Shown here piece after piece: positions 1-9,576 of a stretch of DNA of 64,000 nt. Origin of the DNA: Amycolatopsis nalaikhensis (lineage in GTDB: Bacteria; Actinomycetota; Actinomycetes; Mycobacteriales; Pseudonocardiaceae); assembly GCF_030264295.1 (NCBI RefSeq), contig NZ_CP127173.1, forward strand, positions 5,339,501 to 5,403,500. Reading direction: 5' to 3'. How positions within the stretch are numbered: position 1 is the first letter of the stretch; each line of letters starts with the position of its first letter. The notes below the pieces were generated by a model. That model was not told the origin of the DNA. It was given only the letters and a program-made list of their open reading frames with translations, and ran no database searches. Both the position numbers and the translations under genes were made by a program.

Positions 1-1
1 C

Positions 2-121
2 GGAGTCGGCCGTGCCGTCAACCAGGCGGTGGTCATCTCGTTCGCCTCGATCTGGATCTTCAACTACGTCTACACGTCCGCGCTCCTCGGACTGAACCCC
101 GACATGCAGGTCTTCAAGTGA
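2..121 (+). CDS. YrbE/MlaE-family permease of the Mce transporter, C-terminal end only
   Basis: Only the last 39 residues lie in the window. They read in frame to a TGA stop and show the typical C-terminal membrane segment and tail of a YrbE (MlaE) permease, ending LNPDMQVFK. The following gene is a full-length YrbE paralogue 10 bases downstream, which fits the standard yrbEA-yrbEB order of actinobacterial mce operons. In this family the two permeases form the inner-membrane channel of an ABC importer for lipids or other hydrophobic molecules. The assignment rests largely on operon position because so little of the protein is visible. Confidence 0.75.
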   Translation, partial: GVGRAVNQAVVISFASIWIFNYVYTSALLGLNPDMQVFK

Positions 122-131
122 GGGATGCGGA

Positions 132-971
132 ATGACCACACCGACGGGCCGTACCAAGACACCTGACGTCGTCATCACGTTCGGCGGGATGGCGGGGAAG
201 CTGCGCGACGCCGTCGCGGTCGGCGGTGACATCATGAAGTTCGCCGGCCGAACGGTGCGCAGCCTGCCGGATCTGCGCCACCACGTCACAGAGGTGTTCG
301 CCCAGGCGGGAATCCTGATCCTGTCGAGCGGAATCATCGTCTGGCTGATGCAGTTCGTGGTCGGCACGATGTGCGCGACCGAGGCCAGCTACACCCTCAA
401 GCAGGTCGGTGCCCCGATCTATTCCGCGGTGTTCAACGACGTGTGCGGCCTCCGCGAAATGTCGGTCTACATGTGGGCCTACATCTTCGCGGCGAAGGTG
501 GGGTGCGGGCTGGTCGCGGAAATCGGATCGATGCGCATCGCCGAGGAGATCGACGCGCTGGAAGTCCTGGGCATCAAATCGCGCAGCTACCTCGTCGGCA
601 CCCGGATCGCCGCCGCCTGGCTCTGCATGCCTTTCCTGTATATCGTCGGGCTGGGCCTGATGTTCATCTCGATGCGCCTGGTCACGGTCTACCAGCTGGG
701 CACTGTTTCGAGTGGCGGATATTCGTTCGTCTTCTGGCTGTTCCAGAACCCCTACGACCTGATGGCCGCCATCTCGAAGATGATCGCGATGGGCACGATC
801 ATCATCTTCGTCGGCTGTTACTACGGGTACAACGCCTCCGGCGGTCCGGTCGGGGTCGGGAGAAACACGGCGAAATCGATGATGCTCAACATGGTGCTCA
901 TCCACGTCGTCGGGTTGCTCGGCACGTGGTTCTTCTGGGGCTCCTACCCGAACATGCCGATCGGCAACTGA
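132..971 (+). CDS. YrbE/MlaE-family permease, second subunit of the Mce transporter
   Basis: A 279-residue membrane protein of normal MlaE length. A hydrophobic segment at about residues 55-77 is followed by the family region with VGCGLVAEIGSMRIAEEIDA (about residues 118-137), the cytoplasmic coupling helix contacting the ATPase, and three more hydrophobic stretches to the C-terminus. The ATG at 132 lies 10 bases after the preceding stop and gives the conserved N-terminus. It pairs with the upstream YrbE to form the permease of the Mce ABC importer. The ATPase gene follows 13 bases downstream. Confidence 0.93.
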   Translation: MTTPTGRTKTPDVVITFGGMAGKLRDAVAVGGDIMKFAGRTVRSLPDLRHHVTEVFAQAGILILSSGIIVWLMQFVVGTMCATEASYTLKQVGAPIYSAVFNDVCGLREMSVYMWAYIFAAKVGCGLVAEIGSMRIAEEIDALEVLGIKSRSYLVGTRIAAAWLCMPFLYIVGLGLMFISMRLVTVYQLGTVSSGGYSFVFWLFQNPYDLMAAISKMIAMGTIIIFVGCYYGYNASGGPVGVGRNTAKSMMLNMVLIHVVGLLGTWFFWGSYPNMPIGN

Positions 972-984
972 ACAAGGAGAACTC

Positions 985-1788
985 ATGGTCACCGGGATGA
1001 ACGGGACGGCCGCCGCGATCGGCTCACCGGAGCGGGTGCACACGATGGAGGTGCGGAACGTCCACAAGTCCTTCGGCAGCTTCGACGTGCTGAAGGGGCT
1101 CAACCTGGAATTCGCCGACAATGCGATCACCACCATTCTCGGCCCGTCCGGCACCGGGAAGAGCGTGCTCATCAAGCACCTCGTCGGCCTGCTCGAGCCG
1201 GACCAGGGCGAGGTGATGATCTTCGGGCGCGACATCTGGAAGATCGGCGAACGGGAGCGCTACGAACTGCGCAAGCGGTTCGGCGTTCTGTTCCAGGACG
1301 GCGCGCTGTTCGGGTCGATGAACATCTTCGACAACACCGCGTTCCCGCTGCGCAAGCACACCGACATGGGTGAGGACGAGATCGAGGCGATCGTCAACCA
1401 GCGGCTCAAGGAGGTCGGCCTGGAGCGGTCGTCCTACAAGTACCCCAACGAGGTCTCCGGCGGCATGCGCAAACGGGCCGGCTTCGCGCGGGCGCTGGTG
1501 ATGAACCCCGATATCGTCCTGTTCGACGAGCCCGACTCGGGCCTCGACCCGGTCCGTACCAGCCTGCTCAACGACCTGATCCTCGACATGCACCAGGAGT
1601 ACCGCGGGACCTACCTTCTGGTAACCCACGACATCCGCACCGCGCGCAAGGTCAGCGACTACGTCGGGGTCATCTGGAAGGGCCAGGTCGTCCACTACGG
1701 ACCCACCGAGGAGGCCTTCAACTCCCCGGATCCGTTCGTCCGCCAGTTCCTCTCCGGCGACTCCGCCGGACCGCTGGGAATGGACTGA
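985..1788 (+). CDS. mceG: Mce-associated ABC ATPase (Mkl/MceG type)
   Basis: A 267-residue ATPase that would power the YrbE permease pair. Walker A GPSGTGKS is at residues 53-60, the Q-loop Gln at 104, the signature VSGGM at 157-161, Walker B IVLFDE at 177-182 and the switch His at 215. An AAGGAG site lies 7 bases before the ATG at 985. In mycobacteria the ATPase that serves mce operons is encoded elsewhere in the genome; here it sits between the permeases and mceA, so all subunits are co-transcribed. The long C-terminal tail after the nucleotide-binding domain is usual for this family. Confidence 0.94.
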   Translation: MVTGMNGTAAAIGSPERVHTMEVRNVHKSFGSFDVLKGLNLEFADNAITTILGPSGTGKSVLIKHLVGLLEPDQGEVMIFGRDIWKIGERERYELRKRFGVLFQDGALFGSMNIFDNTAFPLRKHTDMGEDEIEAIVNQRLKEVGLERSSYKYPNEVSGGMRKRAGFARALVMNPDIVLFDEPDSGLDPVRTSLLNDLILDMHQEYRGTYLLVTHDIRTARKVSDYVGVIWKGQVVHYGPTEEAFNSPDPFVRQFLSGDSAGPLGMD

Positions 1789-1792
1789 AACG

Positions 1793-3022
1793 ATGCGCAG
1801 AATTCCGCTGTTCGTGCTGGGGGTGGCCGCGGTGGCCGCCGCCGCGCTGCTGATCGCCCCGGGCGACGAGGAGTACCCGGCGAACGTCGTGCTGCCGTCG
1901 GCGACCGGCCTGATCGCCGGCAGCAAGGTCCTCGTGGATGGTTTCGACGCGGGGGAAGTCGACGACGTGTCCATCAAGGACGGACGGGCGCAGGTCACCG
2001 TGCGGTTGACCAAGGACTTCGCGCCGCTGCACTCCGGTGCGTCGGCGGGCATCGTGTGGAAGGCCGTGCTCGGTGAGCGGCAGCTCGACGTCCGGGACGG
2101 TCCGAAGACGAACCCGGTCATCCCACCGGGCGGCATGCTGGACGGCAAGGTGTCCGATCCGGTGGAGATGGACAAGGTGCTGGCCGCGCTCGACCCTGCT
2201 ACCCGCGGCCACCTCAGTTCGCTGGTCCAGGGACTGGACCGCACCGTCGGGGGCAACGAAACCGATCTGCGGAAGACCCTTCAGAAGGCGGGCCCGACGG
2301 TGGAAGCGCTCGGTGGGGTACTGCGCGCGGTCGGCTCGGACGGGCCCGCGATCAAGGAACTCGCCGGGCAGCTGAACGGCATGGTCACCACGCTGGTGAA
2401 CCGGGATCAGCAGGTGCGCGCCATCGTTTCCGGGCTGTCCGGCGCGACCGCGGCGGCCGCGCAGCAGCGCGAACAGCTCCGCGCGGCGCTGCGGAAACTG
2501 CCCGGCACCCTCGGGACCGCGGACCGGACGCTGGCCGACGTGCCCGGCACGGTCGACAAAGCGGTGCCACTGCTGAACGACCTCCGCCCGGCGACCGACC
2601 GCCTGCCCGCCGTGGCCCGGACCCTGCGCCCGGTGCTCGCGGACCTCCGCCCGACCGTGGCGCAGCTGCGGCCCACCCTGGGGTCGCTCGGCACGCTGCT
2701 GCAGTTCACACCGGGCCTGCTCGACAGTGCCCACGGTGCGCTTCCGGGCACGGACTCGGCGGTGATGTCGCTGAAGCCCGCGCTGAGCTTCTTGCGGCCC
2801 TACACCCCCGAAGTAGTCGGGTGGTTGTCGAACTGGGGCTCCTCGGCCGCCAACTACGACAGCAACGGCCACTACATGCGGGTCAACATCCCGGCCGGCA
2901 TCTCCAGCTTCGACAACAACCCTGGCGTCATGCCACCCGGGATGGCCAGTGATCCCTTCCCGGCGCCCGGCGCGATCGCCGGGCAGCCGTGGACCGACGC
3001 CTTCGGGAGCGGAGTCCGATGA
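1793..3022 (+). CDS. mceA: MCE-family substrate-binding protein, first of six
   Basis: 409 residues. An uncleaved N-terminal membrane anchor (about 4-21) is followed by the MCE domain (about 27-107, with GLIAGSKVLVDGFDAGEV) and a long helical, coiled-coil-like region rich in Leu, Thr and Arg to residue 330. The C-terminal tail ends in a FPAPG motif like the NPYPAPG motif of two paralogues downstream. MCE proteins form hexameric assemblies that carry hydrophobic substrates across the envelope. The ATG is 4 bases after the ATPase stop, and the stop overlaps the next gene. Confidence 0.9.
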   Translation: MRRIPLFVLGVAAVAAAALLIAPGDEEYPANVVLPSATGLIAGSKVLVDGFDAGEVDDVSIKDGRAQVTVRLTKDFAPLHSGASAGIVWKAVLGERQLDVRDGPKTNPVIPPGGMLDGKVSDPVEMDKVLAALDPATRGHLSSLVQGLDRTVGGNETDLRKTLQKAGPTVEALGGVLRAVGSDGPAIKELAGQLNGMVTTLVNRDQQVRAIVSGLSGATAAAAQQREQLRAALRKLPGTLGTADRTLADVPGTVDKAVPLLNDLRPATDRLPAVARTLRPVLADLRPTVAQLRPTLGSLGTLLQFTPGLLDSAHGALPGTDSAVMSLKPALSFLRPYTPEVVGWLSNWGSSAANYDSNGHYMRVNIPAGISSFDNNPGVMPPGMASDPFPAPGAIAGQPWTDAFGSGVR

Positions 3023-4389
3023 GGCCACAGAGGAAGATCCAGGCCGTGCTGGCCACGGCCGCCGTGACGGCGGCCGTGGCGGGTGCCGCGGTCACGAACA
3101 CCGACTCCGGCGCGCAGCCGGACAAGCTGACCATCGCCGCGGAGTTCGCCGACGCGAGCCCGCTGGTCGTCGGCAACGACGTGAAGGTCAAGGGCGTCAC
3201 CGTCGGCGAGGTGGCCGGCATGAGCGTGCGCGACGCCAAGGCGATCGTCACCCTCAAGCTCGACGGGTCGGCGCTGCCACTGCACAAGGACGCCAGGGCG
3301 ACCGTGAAGCCGGTCAGCCTGCTGGGCGAGCGTTTTGTCGACCTCGATCGCGGCACCGCCTCCGCGCCGCTGCTGAACGACGGTGACGTGCTGCCCATCA
3401 AGCAGACCGGCCAGGCGACCGACCTCGACCAGGTGCTCAACACGATCGACGACCCGACCGGTCAGTCGCTCGCCGCGCTGGTCACGATGCTGGGCCAGGG
3501 CATGCAGGGCAACGGCGCCAACGCGCAGGCCTCGATCAAGGCGCTCGCGTCGTCCATGCAGGACACCGACGGGCTGGTGAAGCTGCTCGGCCAGCAGAAC
3601 CAGGTGCTCACCGATCTCGTCGACCACGTCCAGCCGGTCGCGAGCGCACTGGCCGCCGACAACGGAAAGACCTTGGGCGACCTCGTGGATTCCACCCGGC
3701 AGGTGCTCGGCGTCACGGCCAAGAACCAGGAGGGCCTCGCCGCCTCGCTCGCCGAACTGCCGGGAACCCTCTCCGCCGCGCGGGACACCCTCGCCGAGCT
3801 CACCGGAACGGCCAAGGCCACCACGCCCGTGCTCGAGGGGATGCGGCCGACGACCGACAACCTCTCCGCCGTCAGCGACGAACTGCGCAAGTTCAGCGAG
3901 TCGGCGGACCCGGCGCTGACGAGCGCGAAACCCGTCCTCGAACGCGCCGAGAAGCTGATGGACGCGGCGCGCCCGGTCGTCGAGGAGCTCCGGAAGGCAG
4001 GCCCCGGCCTGCGTGGCACCGCCGCCGGAGCGAACCCGCTCACCGCGCAGCTGACCGGCAACATCGAAAACGTCCTGAACTTCTTCCGGTTCTGGGCGAT
4101 GTCGACCAACGGCTGGGACGGGCTTTCGCACTACTTCCGCGGCCAGGCGATCATCCACCCCGAGGAGATCACCGGGCTGCTGCCGTCCCTGACCGGGACG
4201 CCGCCCCCGCCGACGATTCCGGGCGGCGACAAGCAATCCCCTCGTTCGCCGATCCCCGGGCTCCCCGGCGCGCTCGGCTCGTCGGGCCTGCTCGACACGA
4301 ACTCGCTCGCCGCGCCGGACGGCGGCGTGACCGGGCTCAACGAGCGCCAGGAAAGCGGCGTTCTCCAGTTCCTGCTCGGAGGTTCCTGA
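3019..4389 (+). CDS. mceB: MCE-family protein, second of six
   Basis: 456 residues from the ATG at 3019, which overlaps the mceA stop as ATGA; a longer reading from 2989 would run further into mceA and is less likely. Residues 10-26 form a membrane anchor, followed by the MCE domain (about 34-115, GNDVKVKGVTVGEV) and extended helical repeats. The C-terminus carries a Pro/Gly-rich stretch around residues 388-425. The stop overlaps the next start as TGATG, implying tight translational coupling along the operon. Confidence 0.9.
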   Translation: MRPQRKIQAVLATAAVTAAVAGAAVTNTDSGAQPDKLTIAAEFADASPLVVGNDVKVKGVTVGEVAGMSVRDAKAIVTLKLDGSALPLHKDARATVKPVSLLGERFVDLDRGTASAPLLNDGDVLPIKQTGQATDLDQVLNTIDDPTGQSLAALVTMLGQGMQGNGANAQASIKALASSMQDTDGLVKLLGQQNQVLTDLVDHVQPVASALAADNGKTLGDLVDSTRQVLGVTAKNQEGLAASLAELPGTLSAARDTLAELTGTAKATTPVLEGMRPTTDNLSAVSDELRKFSESADPALTSAKPVLERAEKLMDAARPVVEELRKAGPGLRGTAAGANPLTAQLTGNIENVLNFFRFWAMSTNGWDGLSHYFRGQAIIHPEEITGLLPSLTGTPPPPTIPGGDKQSPRSPIPGLPGALGSSGLLDTNSLAAPDGGVTGLNERQESGVLQFLLGGS

Positions 4390-5675
4390 TGGCCAAGCGC
4401 CGGTCGCGCAAGTTCCGCTCGGTGTCCACGGGCGCGGTGGTGCTGGTGGTGTTCGCGCTCGCGCTGCAGCTCGCGCTCACCGCGGACAAGGGGTTGCCCG
4501 GGGCGACCTACACCCTCGTCGACGCCGACGTCTCGGACGTCGGTGCGCTCCGCCCCGGAGACGACGTCCGGGTCGCCAGCGTCCGGGTCGGCCGCGTCAA
4601 GGACATCCGGCTGGTCGGCGGGAGCCCGCGGGTGACGCTCCAGCTCGACGGCACCCGGGAGATCTACCGGGACGCGGCCGCGGAGGCCAAGACCGTCACG
4701 GTGGCGTCCCGGTCCGCGCTGGGGCAGAAGTACATCGCGCTGACCCCGGGCACGCCCGGGGCGGGGAAGCTCGGCCCGGCGGAGGTGGTCCGGCAGAAGC
4801 GGACCGCGGGCTCGCAGGAGCTGAGCGACCTGCTGGACGTGCTCGACGCGCCGACGCGGAAGGCGCTCGGCTCGACCGTCCGGGAAGTGGGCGGCGGGGC
4901 CGGCGGGCACGCGCAGGACCTGCAGGACGCCCTCAAGGCCGCGCCGCGGATGCTGCCCGACCTCGCGACCGTCTCGAACGCCCTGTCGGCGAACGACGGA
5001 GCCGACCTTACCGCACTGCTGACCACGGCCGACCGGCTCTCGGCCCGGTTCACCGGGCGCCAGGAACAGCTGTCGGAACTGCTCGGCCGGCTGGACACGA
5101 CGATGCGAGCCGTCGCGGTGGACGACGGAAAACCGCTCGACGACGTCGTCCAGCGCGCGCCCGGCACGCTGCAGGCCGCGCGTGCCGGCCTGCAGTCGCT
5201 GCAGGCGCCGCTCAAGGACCTGCACGCCGGCATGGCTCAGCTCGGGCCCGGCGCGCGTGCGCTCGGCCAGGCGACCCCGGACCTCCGCGGCGTGCTACGG
5301 GAAGCGGTACCGCCACTGGGAAAGGTGCCCGGTGTCGGCAAACAGGCCGAGCCCGCGCTGACGGACCTGACCAAGACCGTCGACGACGCCCGGCCGCTGG
5401 CGCCGCGGTTGACGCAGACGTTCGCCAGTGCCGACCAGTTCCTACGGGTGCTGGCGCCGTACGCCCCGGAAGTCAGCGGGTGGTTCACGAACTGGGCCGC
5501 CGCGCTCTCCCACGGTGACGCCAACGGCCACTTCCTGCGGCTCTACCTGCTGTTCAGTGAGGAGTCCGTGCTCGGGCAGGGCGGCCTGCGGGATCCGCTG
5601 GTCGCCAGGAACCCCTATCCCGCACCGGGTGAGGCGGCAACGGACGCCCGGAAGATCCCAGGAGGCAACCGGTGA
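4389..5675 (+). CDS. mceC: MCE-family protein, third of six
   Basis: 428 residues. An N-terminal basic stretch and membrane helix (about 11-30) lead into an MCE domain with LRPGDDVRVASVRVGRVKDI, then helical segments. The C-terminal block, with WFTNWAAALSHGDANGHFLR followed by NPYPAPG, closely resembles the end of the sixth MCE protein, so these two are likely closest paralogues in the hexamer. Start and stop both overlap the neighbouring genes. Confidence 0.9.
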   Translation: MAKRRSRKFRSVSTGAVVLVVFALALQLALTADKGLPGATYTLVDADVSDVGALRPGDDVRVASVRVGRVKDIRLVGGSPRVTLQLDGTREIYRDAAAEAKTVTVASRSALGQKYIALTPGTPGAGKLGPAEVVRQKRTAGSQELSDLLDVLDAPTRKALGSTVREVGGGAGGHAQDLQDALKAAPRMLPDLATVSNALSANDGADLTALLTTADRLSARFTGRQEQLSELLGRLDTTMRAVAVDDGKPLDDVVQRAPGTLQAARAGLQSLQAPLKDLHAGMAQLGPGARALGQATPDLRGVLREAVPPLGKVPGVGKQAEPALTDLTKTVDDARPLAPRLTQTFASADQFLRVLAPYAPEVSGWFTNWAAALSHGDANGHFLRLYLLFSEESVLGQGGLRDPLVARNPYPAPGEAATDARKIPGGNR

Positions 5676-7006
5676 AGGCGCTTCGACCCCGCTCCGGGCA
5701 CCGGCGGCCGGTGTCCGCGTTCAAGCTCGGCGTCGTCGTGTTGGTGGTGACGTTGCTCGCCGGCTACGCGCTGCTGGAGAAGGACCGGGTCGCGACGGCC
5801 CTGCGGCCCGGTGACCTCGTCCGCGTCCAGCTCGCCCAGGACTACCACCTGCAGCCGTTCGTCTCCCAGGTCAAGATCGCCGGGGTCCCGGTGGGCGTGG
5901 TTTCCTCGGTCGACCGGTCCGATGACGGCTCGGCACTGGTCGAGCTGAAGGTGGACGACGGCGTCACGGACAAGCTCGGTGCCGCCCCGAGCGCCGCCCT
6001 GCGCCCGACCACGATCCTCGGCGGCAAGTACTACGTGGAGCTCGTCCCGGGCGGCGGCCGGACCACCTTCGCCGGCACCATCCCGGTCGAGCGGACCAAG
6101 ACCCCGGTGGAATTGCAGCAGCTCGCGGACGCCCTGCAGCCCGACGCGGTGCAAGGCATCCGTTCCGCGACGCGGAACCTCGACGACACCCTCCGCGCCG
6201 GTGGCAAGTCCGCGATCGAGGATCTGCTCGCCGACGCGCCGGACACCCTCGACGCGACGACCCCGGTCCTGCAGGGCCTGCAGGGGGAGGACCCGCGCAC
6301 CGACCTGCCGAACCTCGTGCACGGGTTCGAGTCGACCGCGCGCGTGCTGACCGAGCAGCCGGGGCAGCTCGATTCGATCGTGCAGAACCTGCAGCGAGTC
6401 ACCTCGACGCTCGACCACCGGCGAGCCGACGTCGCCACCGCGATCGCCGGCCTGCCCCGGACCCTGGACAACGCGGACGACGGACTGACCCACCTCGGTG
6501 TCACGCTCGGCAAGCTGCGGGACACCGCGGACCCCGCGAGGCCGGTCGCGCGCGAGCTGGACGCGTTCCTGGCGCACGCCGAACCGGTGCTGGCCAGGAC
6601 CCGGCCGCTGCTGACCGACGTGCGCGGCCTGCTCACCGACGCGCAGCCGCTGGTCGAGCAGCTCGTCCCGGCCGCGCAGGGCACCACGAAGGTCTTCGAC
6701 GACGTCCGCGGGCCGGTGCTGGACCGCGTCAACGGCCCGATCATGAACATGGTGCTGTCGCCCTTCAAGGGCACCGGCATCTACGCCGGCGGTGGCTCGG
6801 ACCAGCCGTTCTACAAAGAGGTCGGCTACATGTTCGCGACCATGGACCGCGCGTCCTCGCTCACCGACGCGAACGGCGTGGCCGTGGGTCTCCAGCCGGG
6901 CTTCGGCGGCGGCAGCATCGCCGGCACCCCGATCAACTTCGAGCAGCTGATGAACACCCTCGCCCACCTGCAGGGCGCCACCCCGGAGAACAGGAGCGGC
7001 CGATGA
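5672..7006 (+). CDS. mceD: MCE-family protein, fourth of six
   Basis: 444 residues from a GTG that overlaps the previous stop (GTGA) with an AGGAGG site just upstream. It has a membrane anchor at about residues 17-34, an MCE domain with SQVKIAGVPVGVVSSV, long amphipathic helices, and a glycine-rich C-terminal region (GSDQPFYKEVGYM, then GFGGGSIAGTP). The tail differs from the MceC/MceF type, as expected for a distinct position in the heterohexamer. The stop overlaps the next ATG. Confidence 0.9.
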   Translation: MKALRPRSGHRRPVSAFKLGVVVLVVTLLAGYALLEKDRVATALRPGDLVRVQLAQDYHLQPFVSQVKIAGVPVGVVSSVDRSDDGSALVELKVDDGVTDKLGAAPSAALRPTTILGGKYYVELVPGGGRTTFAGTIPVERTKTPVELQQLADALQPDAVQGIRSATRNLDDTLRAGGKSAIEDLLADAPDTLDATTPVLQGLQGEDPRTDLPNLVHGFESTARVLTEQPGQLDSIVQNLQRVTSTLDHRRADVATAIAGLPRTLDNADDGLTHLGVTLGKLRDTADPARPVARELDAFLAHAEPVLARTRPLLTDVRGLLTDAQPLVEQLVPAAQGTTKVFDDVRGPVLDRVNGPIMNMVLSPFKGTGIYAGGGSDQPFYKEVGYMFATMDRASSLTDANGVAVGLQPGFGGGSIAGTPINFEQLMNTLAHLQGATPENRSGR

Positions 7007-8265
7007 ACGCGCACCCGGGCCGGGTCCGGCGGGCCTGGCAGCGGATCTCCAGCGAACCGCGGCTCAAGCGCAACGTCCTCGCCGTGGCCGCGCTGGTGAC
7101 CGCGGGACTGGTGGCCGGTGGCTACATCCTGACGATGCAGCAGGTCCGCGTGCCTTGGGACGGCAAGACCCACTTCTCCGTCACCTTCGAGTCCGCGCCC
7201 GCGATCAACCCGTCGAGCAGGCAGGAAGTGCGGATCGCGGGCGTGGCGGTCGGCGACATCCGCGCGGCGAGCGTCGACGACCGCGGGCACGCGCGGCTCG
7301 AGCTGGCGATCGACAAAGGACACCAGGTCTACGACAACGCCCGTGTCCTGCTGCGCCCCAAGAGCCCGCTGAACGAGATGTACGTCGAGCTGAACCCCGG
7401 CGGCCCGCCCGGAAAGCCGCTGCCCGAGGACGGCGTCCTGCCGGTCGCCAACTCGGTGCGGCCGGTGCAGGTCGACGAAGCACTCGGGCACCTGGACACC
7501 AACACCCGGGCCGCGCTGACCACACTGCTGTCCGAATCGGACGTCGCGCTGGCCGGAGCGCCAGGGAACCTACCCAAGGGACTCGAGGCGACCGACCAGG
7601 TCGTGCGGGATCTCCGCCCCGTCGCGACGGCTCTGCAGACCCGCAAGGAAACGCTGCAGAAGCTCGTCACCGCGCTGGGGCAGATCGCCTCGGCGACCGG
7701 CGACGACGACCGGCGGCTCAGCGAGCTTGCAGGCTCCCTGCAGAAGACCCTGGAGACAGTGGGGCAGCGCAACGGCGACTTCGACGCCGCGCTCGCGCAG
7801 CTGCCGGACTTCACCCACCAGCTCGAGCAGGCCACCGGCAGCATCGGCGCGCTGAGCGCCCAGCTGGACCCGGTCCTGGACAAGCTGCGCGAGGCGAGCG
7901 GGACCCTGCCCGGCTCGCTGGAGAAGTTCACCGGCACGGTCGACAAGCTCGGGGAGACCGTCGACACCGCCCGGCCGGTGGTGGGCAAGGCCGTCCCCGT
8001 GGTGCACGACCTGCGTCCGTTCGTCGGCGATCTCAACGCCTCCCTCGGCGACCTGCACGACGTGACCGGACGGCTGGGCCCGATCACCACCGCGGTGCTG
8101 CCGTACCTGAACGACCTGGCCGCGTTCGTCACGAACTCGCGGTCGATCACGAGCCTGCGCGACGGAACCGGTGGGGCGTACCGCGCCATCGCCCAGCTCT
8201 CGCCGGAAAGCGTCACGGGCCTGCTGCCGCTGCTGCCCGCCCTGCAAGCCGCCGCCGCGCGATAG
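7003..8265 (+). CDS. mceE: MCE-family protein, fifth of six
   Basis: 420 residues from an ATG overlapping the previous stop. A basic N-terminus and membrane helix (about 25-46) precede the MCE domain (INPSSRQEVRIAGVAVGDI) and helical repeats. There is no Cys near the N-terminus, so it lacks the lipobox often found on the fifth Mce protein of mycobacteria and appears anchored by its helix. It is followed by a 12-base gap to mceF. Confidence 0.88.
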   Translation: MNAHPGRVRRAWQRISSEPRLKRNVLAVAALVTAGLVAGGYILTMQQVRVPWDGKTHFSVTFESAPAINPSSRQEVRIAGVAVGDIRAASVDDRGHARLELAIDKGHQVYDNARVLLRPKSPLNEMYVELNPGGPPGKPLPEDGVLPVANSVRPVQVDEALGHLDTNTRAALTTLLSESDVALAGAPGNLPKGLEATDQVVRDLRPVATALQTRKETLQKLVTALGQIASATGDDDRRLSELAGSLQKTLETVGQRNGDFDAALAQLPDFTHQLEQATGSIGALSAQLDPVLDKLREASGTLPGSLEKFTGTVDKLGETVDTARPVVGKAVPVVHDLRPFVGDLNASLGDLHDVTGRLGPITTAVLPYLNDLAAFVTNSRSITSLRDGTGGAYRAIAQLSPESVTGLLPLLPALQAAAAR

Positions 8266-8277
8266 AGGGAGTGTCCA

Positions 8278-9576
8278 ATGAGGATTCCCAGTGGGCTCGT
8301 CCCGCACATCCGGACCTTGGTGCTGGCCGTGTTCATCGCCGCCTGCGCCGGCCTGTTCGGGTACCTGTGGCTGAACTCCGGCGGCCGGCTGCCTGGTATC
8401 TCCCAGGCGGGCTACACCGCCGAAGTGCAGTTCCGCACCGCGTCGAACCTGGTCTACGACTCGGACATCACCATCGCCGGGGTCAAGGTCGGCAAGGTCC
8501 AGGCGCTGCGCACGGAAGGCGACCTCGCGCACGTCACGATGCGCCTCGACGAGAACGCGCTGCTGCACGAGGGAGCGACCGTCCAGGTCCGGAACAAGAC
8601 CCTGATCGAAGAGACCTACCTCGAAATCACCGACGGCCACGGCCCGGCGCTGCCCAGCGGCACCGTGCTGCCGCCGTCGGCGGGCAAGGAGGCCGTCGAG
8701 CTCGACGACGTGCTCACGAGCCTCGACAAGCCGACGAAGGAGTCGCTGGGCACGCTCGTCCGCTCGCTCGGCGCCGGGACCAAGGACACCAAACAGGGAG
8801 TTTCGCAGGCCCTGCAAGGACTCGGTGACCTAGGCCGGGAGGGGCACGGCGCGCTGGCGGCCCTCTCGGCCCAGTCCGGGGACCTGCAGCAGCTGACCGG
8901 CAACACGGCGAAGCTGCTCGCGGCGCTCGACACCCGGCAGGGGCAGATCGCCGACCTGGTGACCGACGCCGACAAGCTCACCCAGGCGACCGCGGGCAGC
9001 GACACCGAACTCCGGGAGGTCCTGCGGCGGCTGCCCGGCCTGATGGACACCGCCAAGAACGCCAGCGGCGGGCTGAGCCGGCTTTCGCCCGCGCTGGGAC
9101 CGGTCGCCGGCGGCCTGAACGCGGCCGCGCCCGACCTCGACGCGGCCCTGCGGGAACTGCCGGCCACCTCGGCCGATCTGCGTGGCCTGCTGCCGTCGTT
9201 GAACGGCGTGCTCGACGCGGCACCCGGCACGCTGCAGCGGGTGCCGGCAGTGGCCGCGGACGCGTCGAAGTTCCTGCCGACGCTGAACGTGGCGCTGGGC
9301 GACGTGAACCCCATGCTGTCCTACCTGGTGCCCTACGGCCGTGACGTCGCCGCCTTCTTCACCAACATCGGGCAGGTGACGGCGCGGGGTGACGCCAACG
9401 GCAACGCGATCCGGTTGTTCATGGTCTTCAACGAGCAGAGCGTGAAGGGCCTGCCGGCCAACATCGACGTCGGTCCGCTGAAGAAGAACAACCCCTATCC
9501 GGCGCCCGGGCAGTCCGCGAACCCGGGAGCGTTCACCGGGTCCTACCCGCGGGTCGAACAGGACCCGCCGAAATGA
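8278..9576 (+). CDS. mceF: MCE-family protein, sixth of six
   Basis: 432 residues with a ribosome site (GAGGGAG) before the ATG. The membrane anchor is at about 13-33, the MCE domain follows (YDSDITIAGVKVGKVQAL), and the helical region ends in a C-terminal block with FFTNIGQVTARGDANGNAIR and NPYPAPGQ, matching the third Mce protein. The stop overlaps the MmpL-like gene (ATGA), so the RND protein belongs to the same transcript. Confidence 0.9.
   Translation: MRIPSGLVPHIRTLVLAVFIAACAGLFGYLWLNSGGRLPGISQAGYTAEVQFRTASNLVYDSDITIAGVKVGKVQALRTEGDLAHVTMRLDENALLHEGATVQVRNKTLIEETYLEITDGHGPALPSGTVLPPSAGKEAVELDDVLTSLDKPTKESLGTLVRSLGAGTKDTKQGVSQALQGLGDLGREGHGALAALSAQSGDLQQLTGNTAKLLAALDTRQGQIADLVTDADKLTQATAGSDTELREVLRRLPGLMDTAKNASGGLSRLSPALGPVAGGLNAAAPDLDAALRELPATSADLRGLLPSLNGVLDAAPGTLQRVPAVAADASKFLPTLNVALGDVNPMLSYLVPYGRDVAAFFTNIGQVTARGDANGNAIRLFMVFNEQSVKGLPANIDVGPLKKNNPYPAPGQSANPGAFTGSYPRVEQDPPK

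Noticed and set aside
114..1235. A 373-residue minus-strand open frame over the second permease gene and the start of the ATPase gene
   Set aside because: It is a GC-rich shadow of yrbE/mceG codons with low-complexity composition and no family pattern; similar long antisense frames lie over most genes here.
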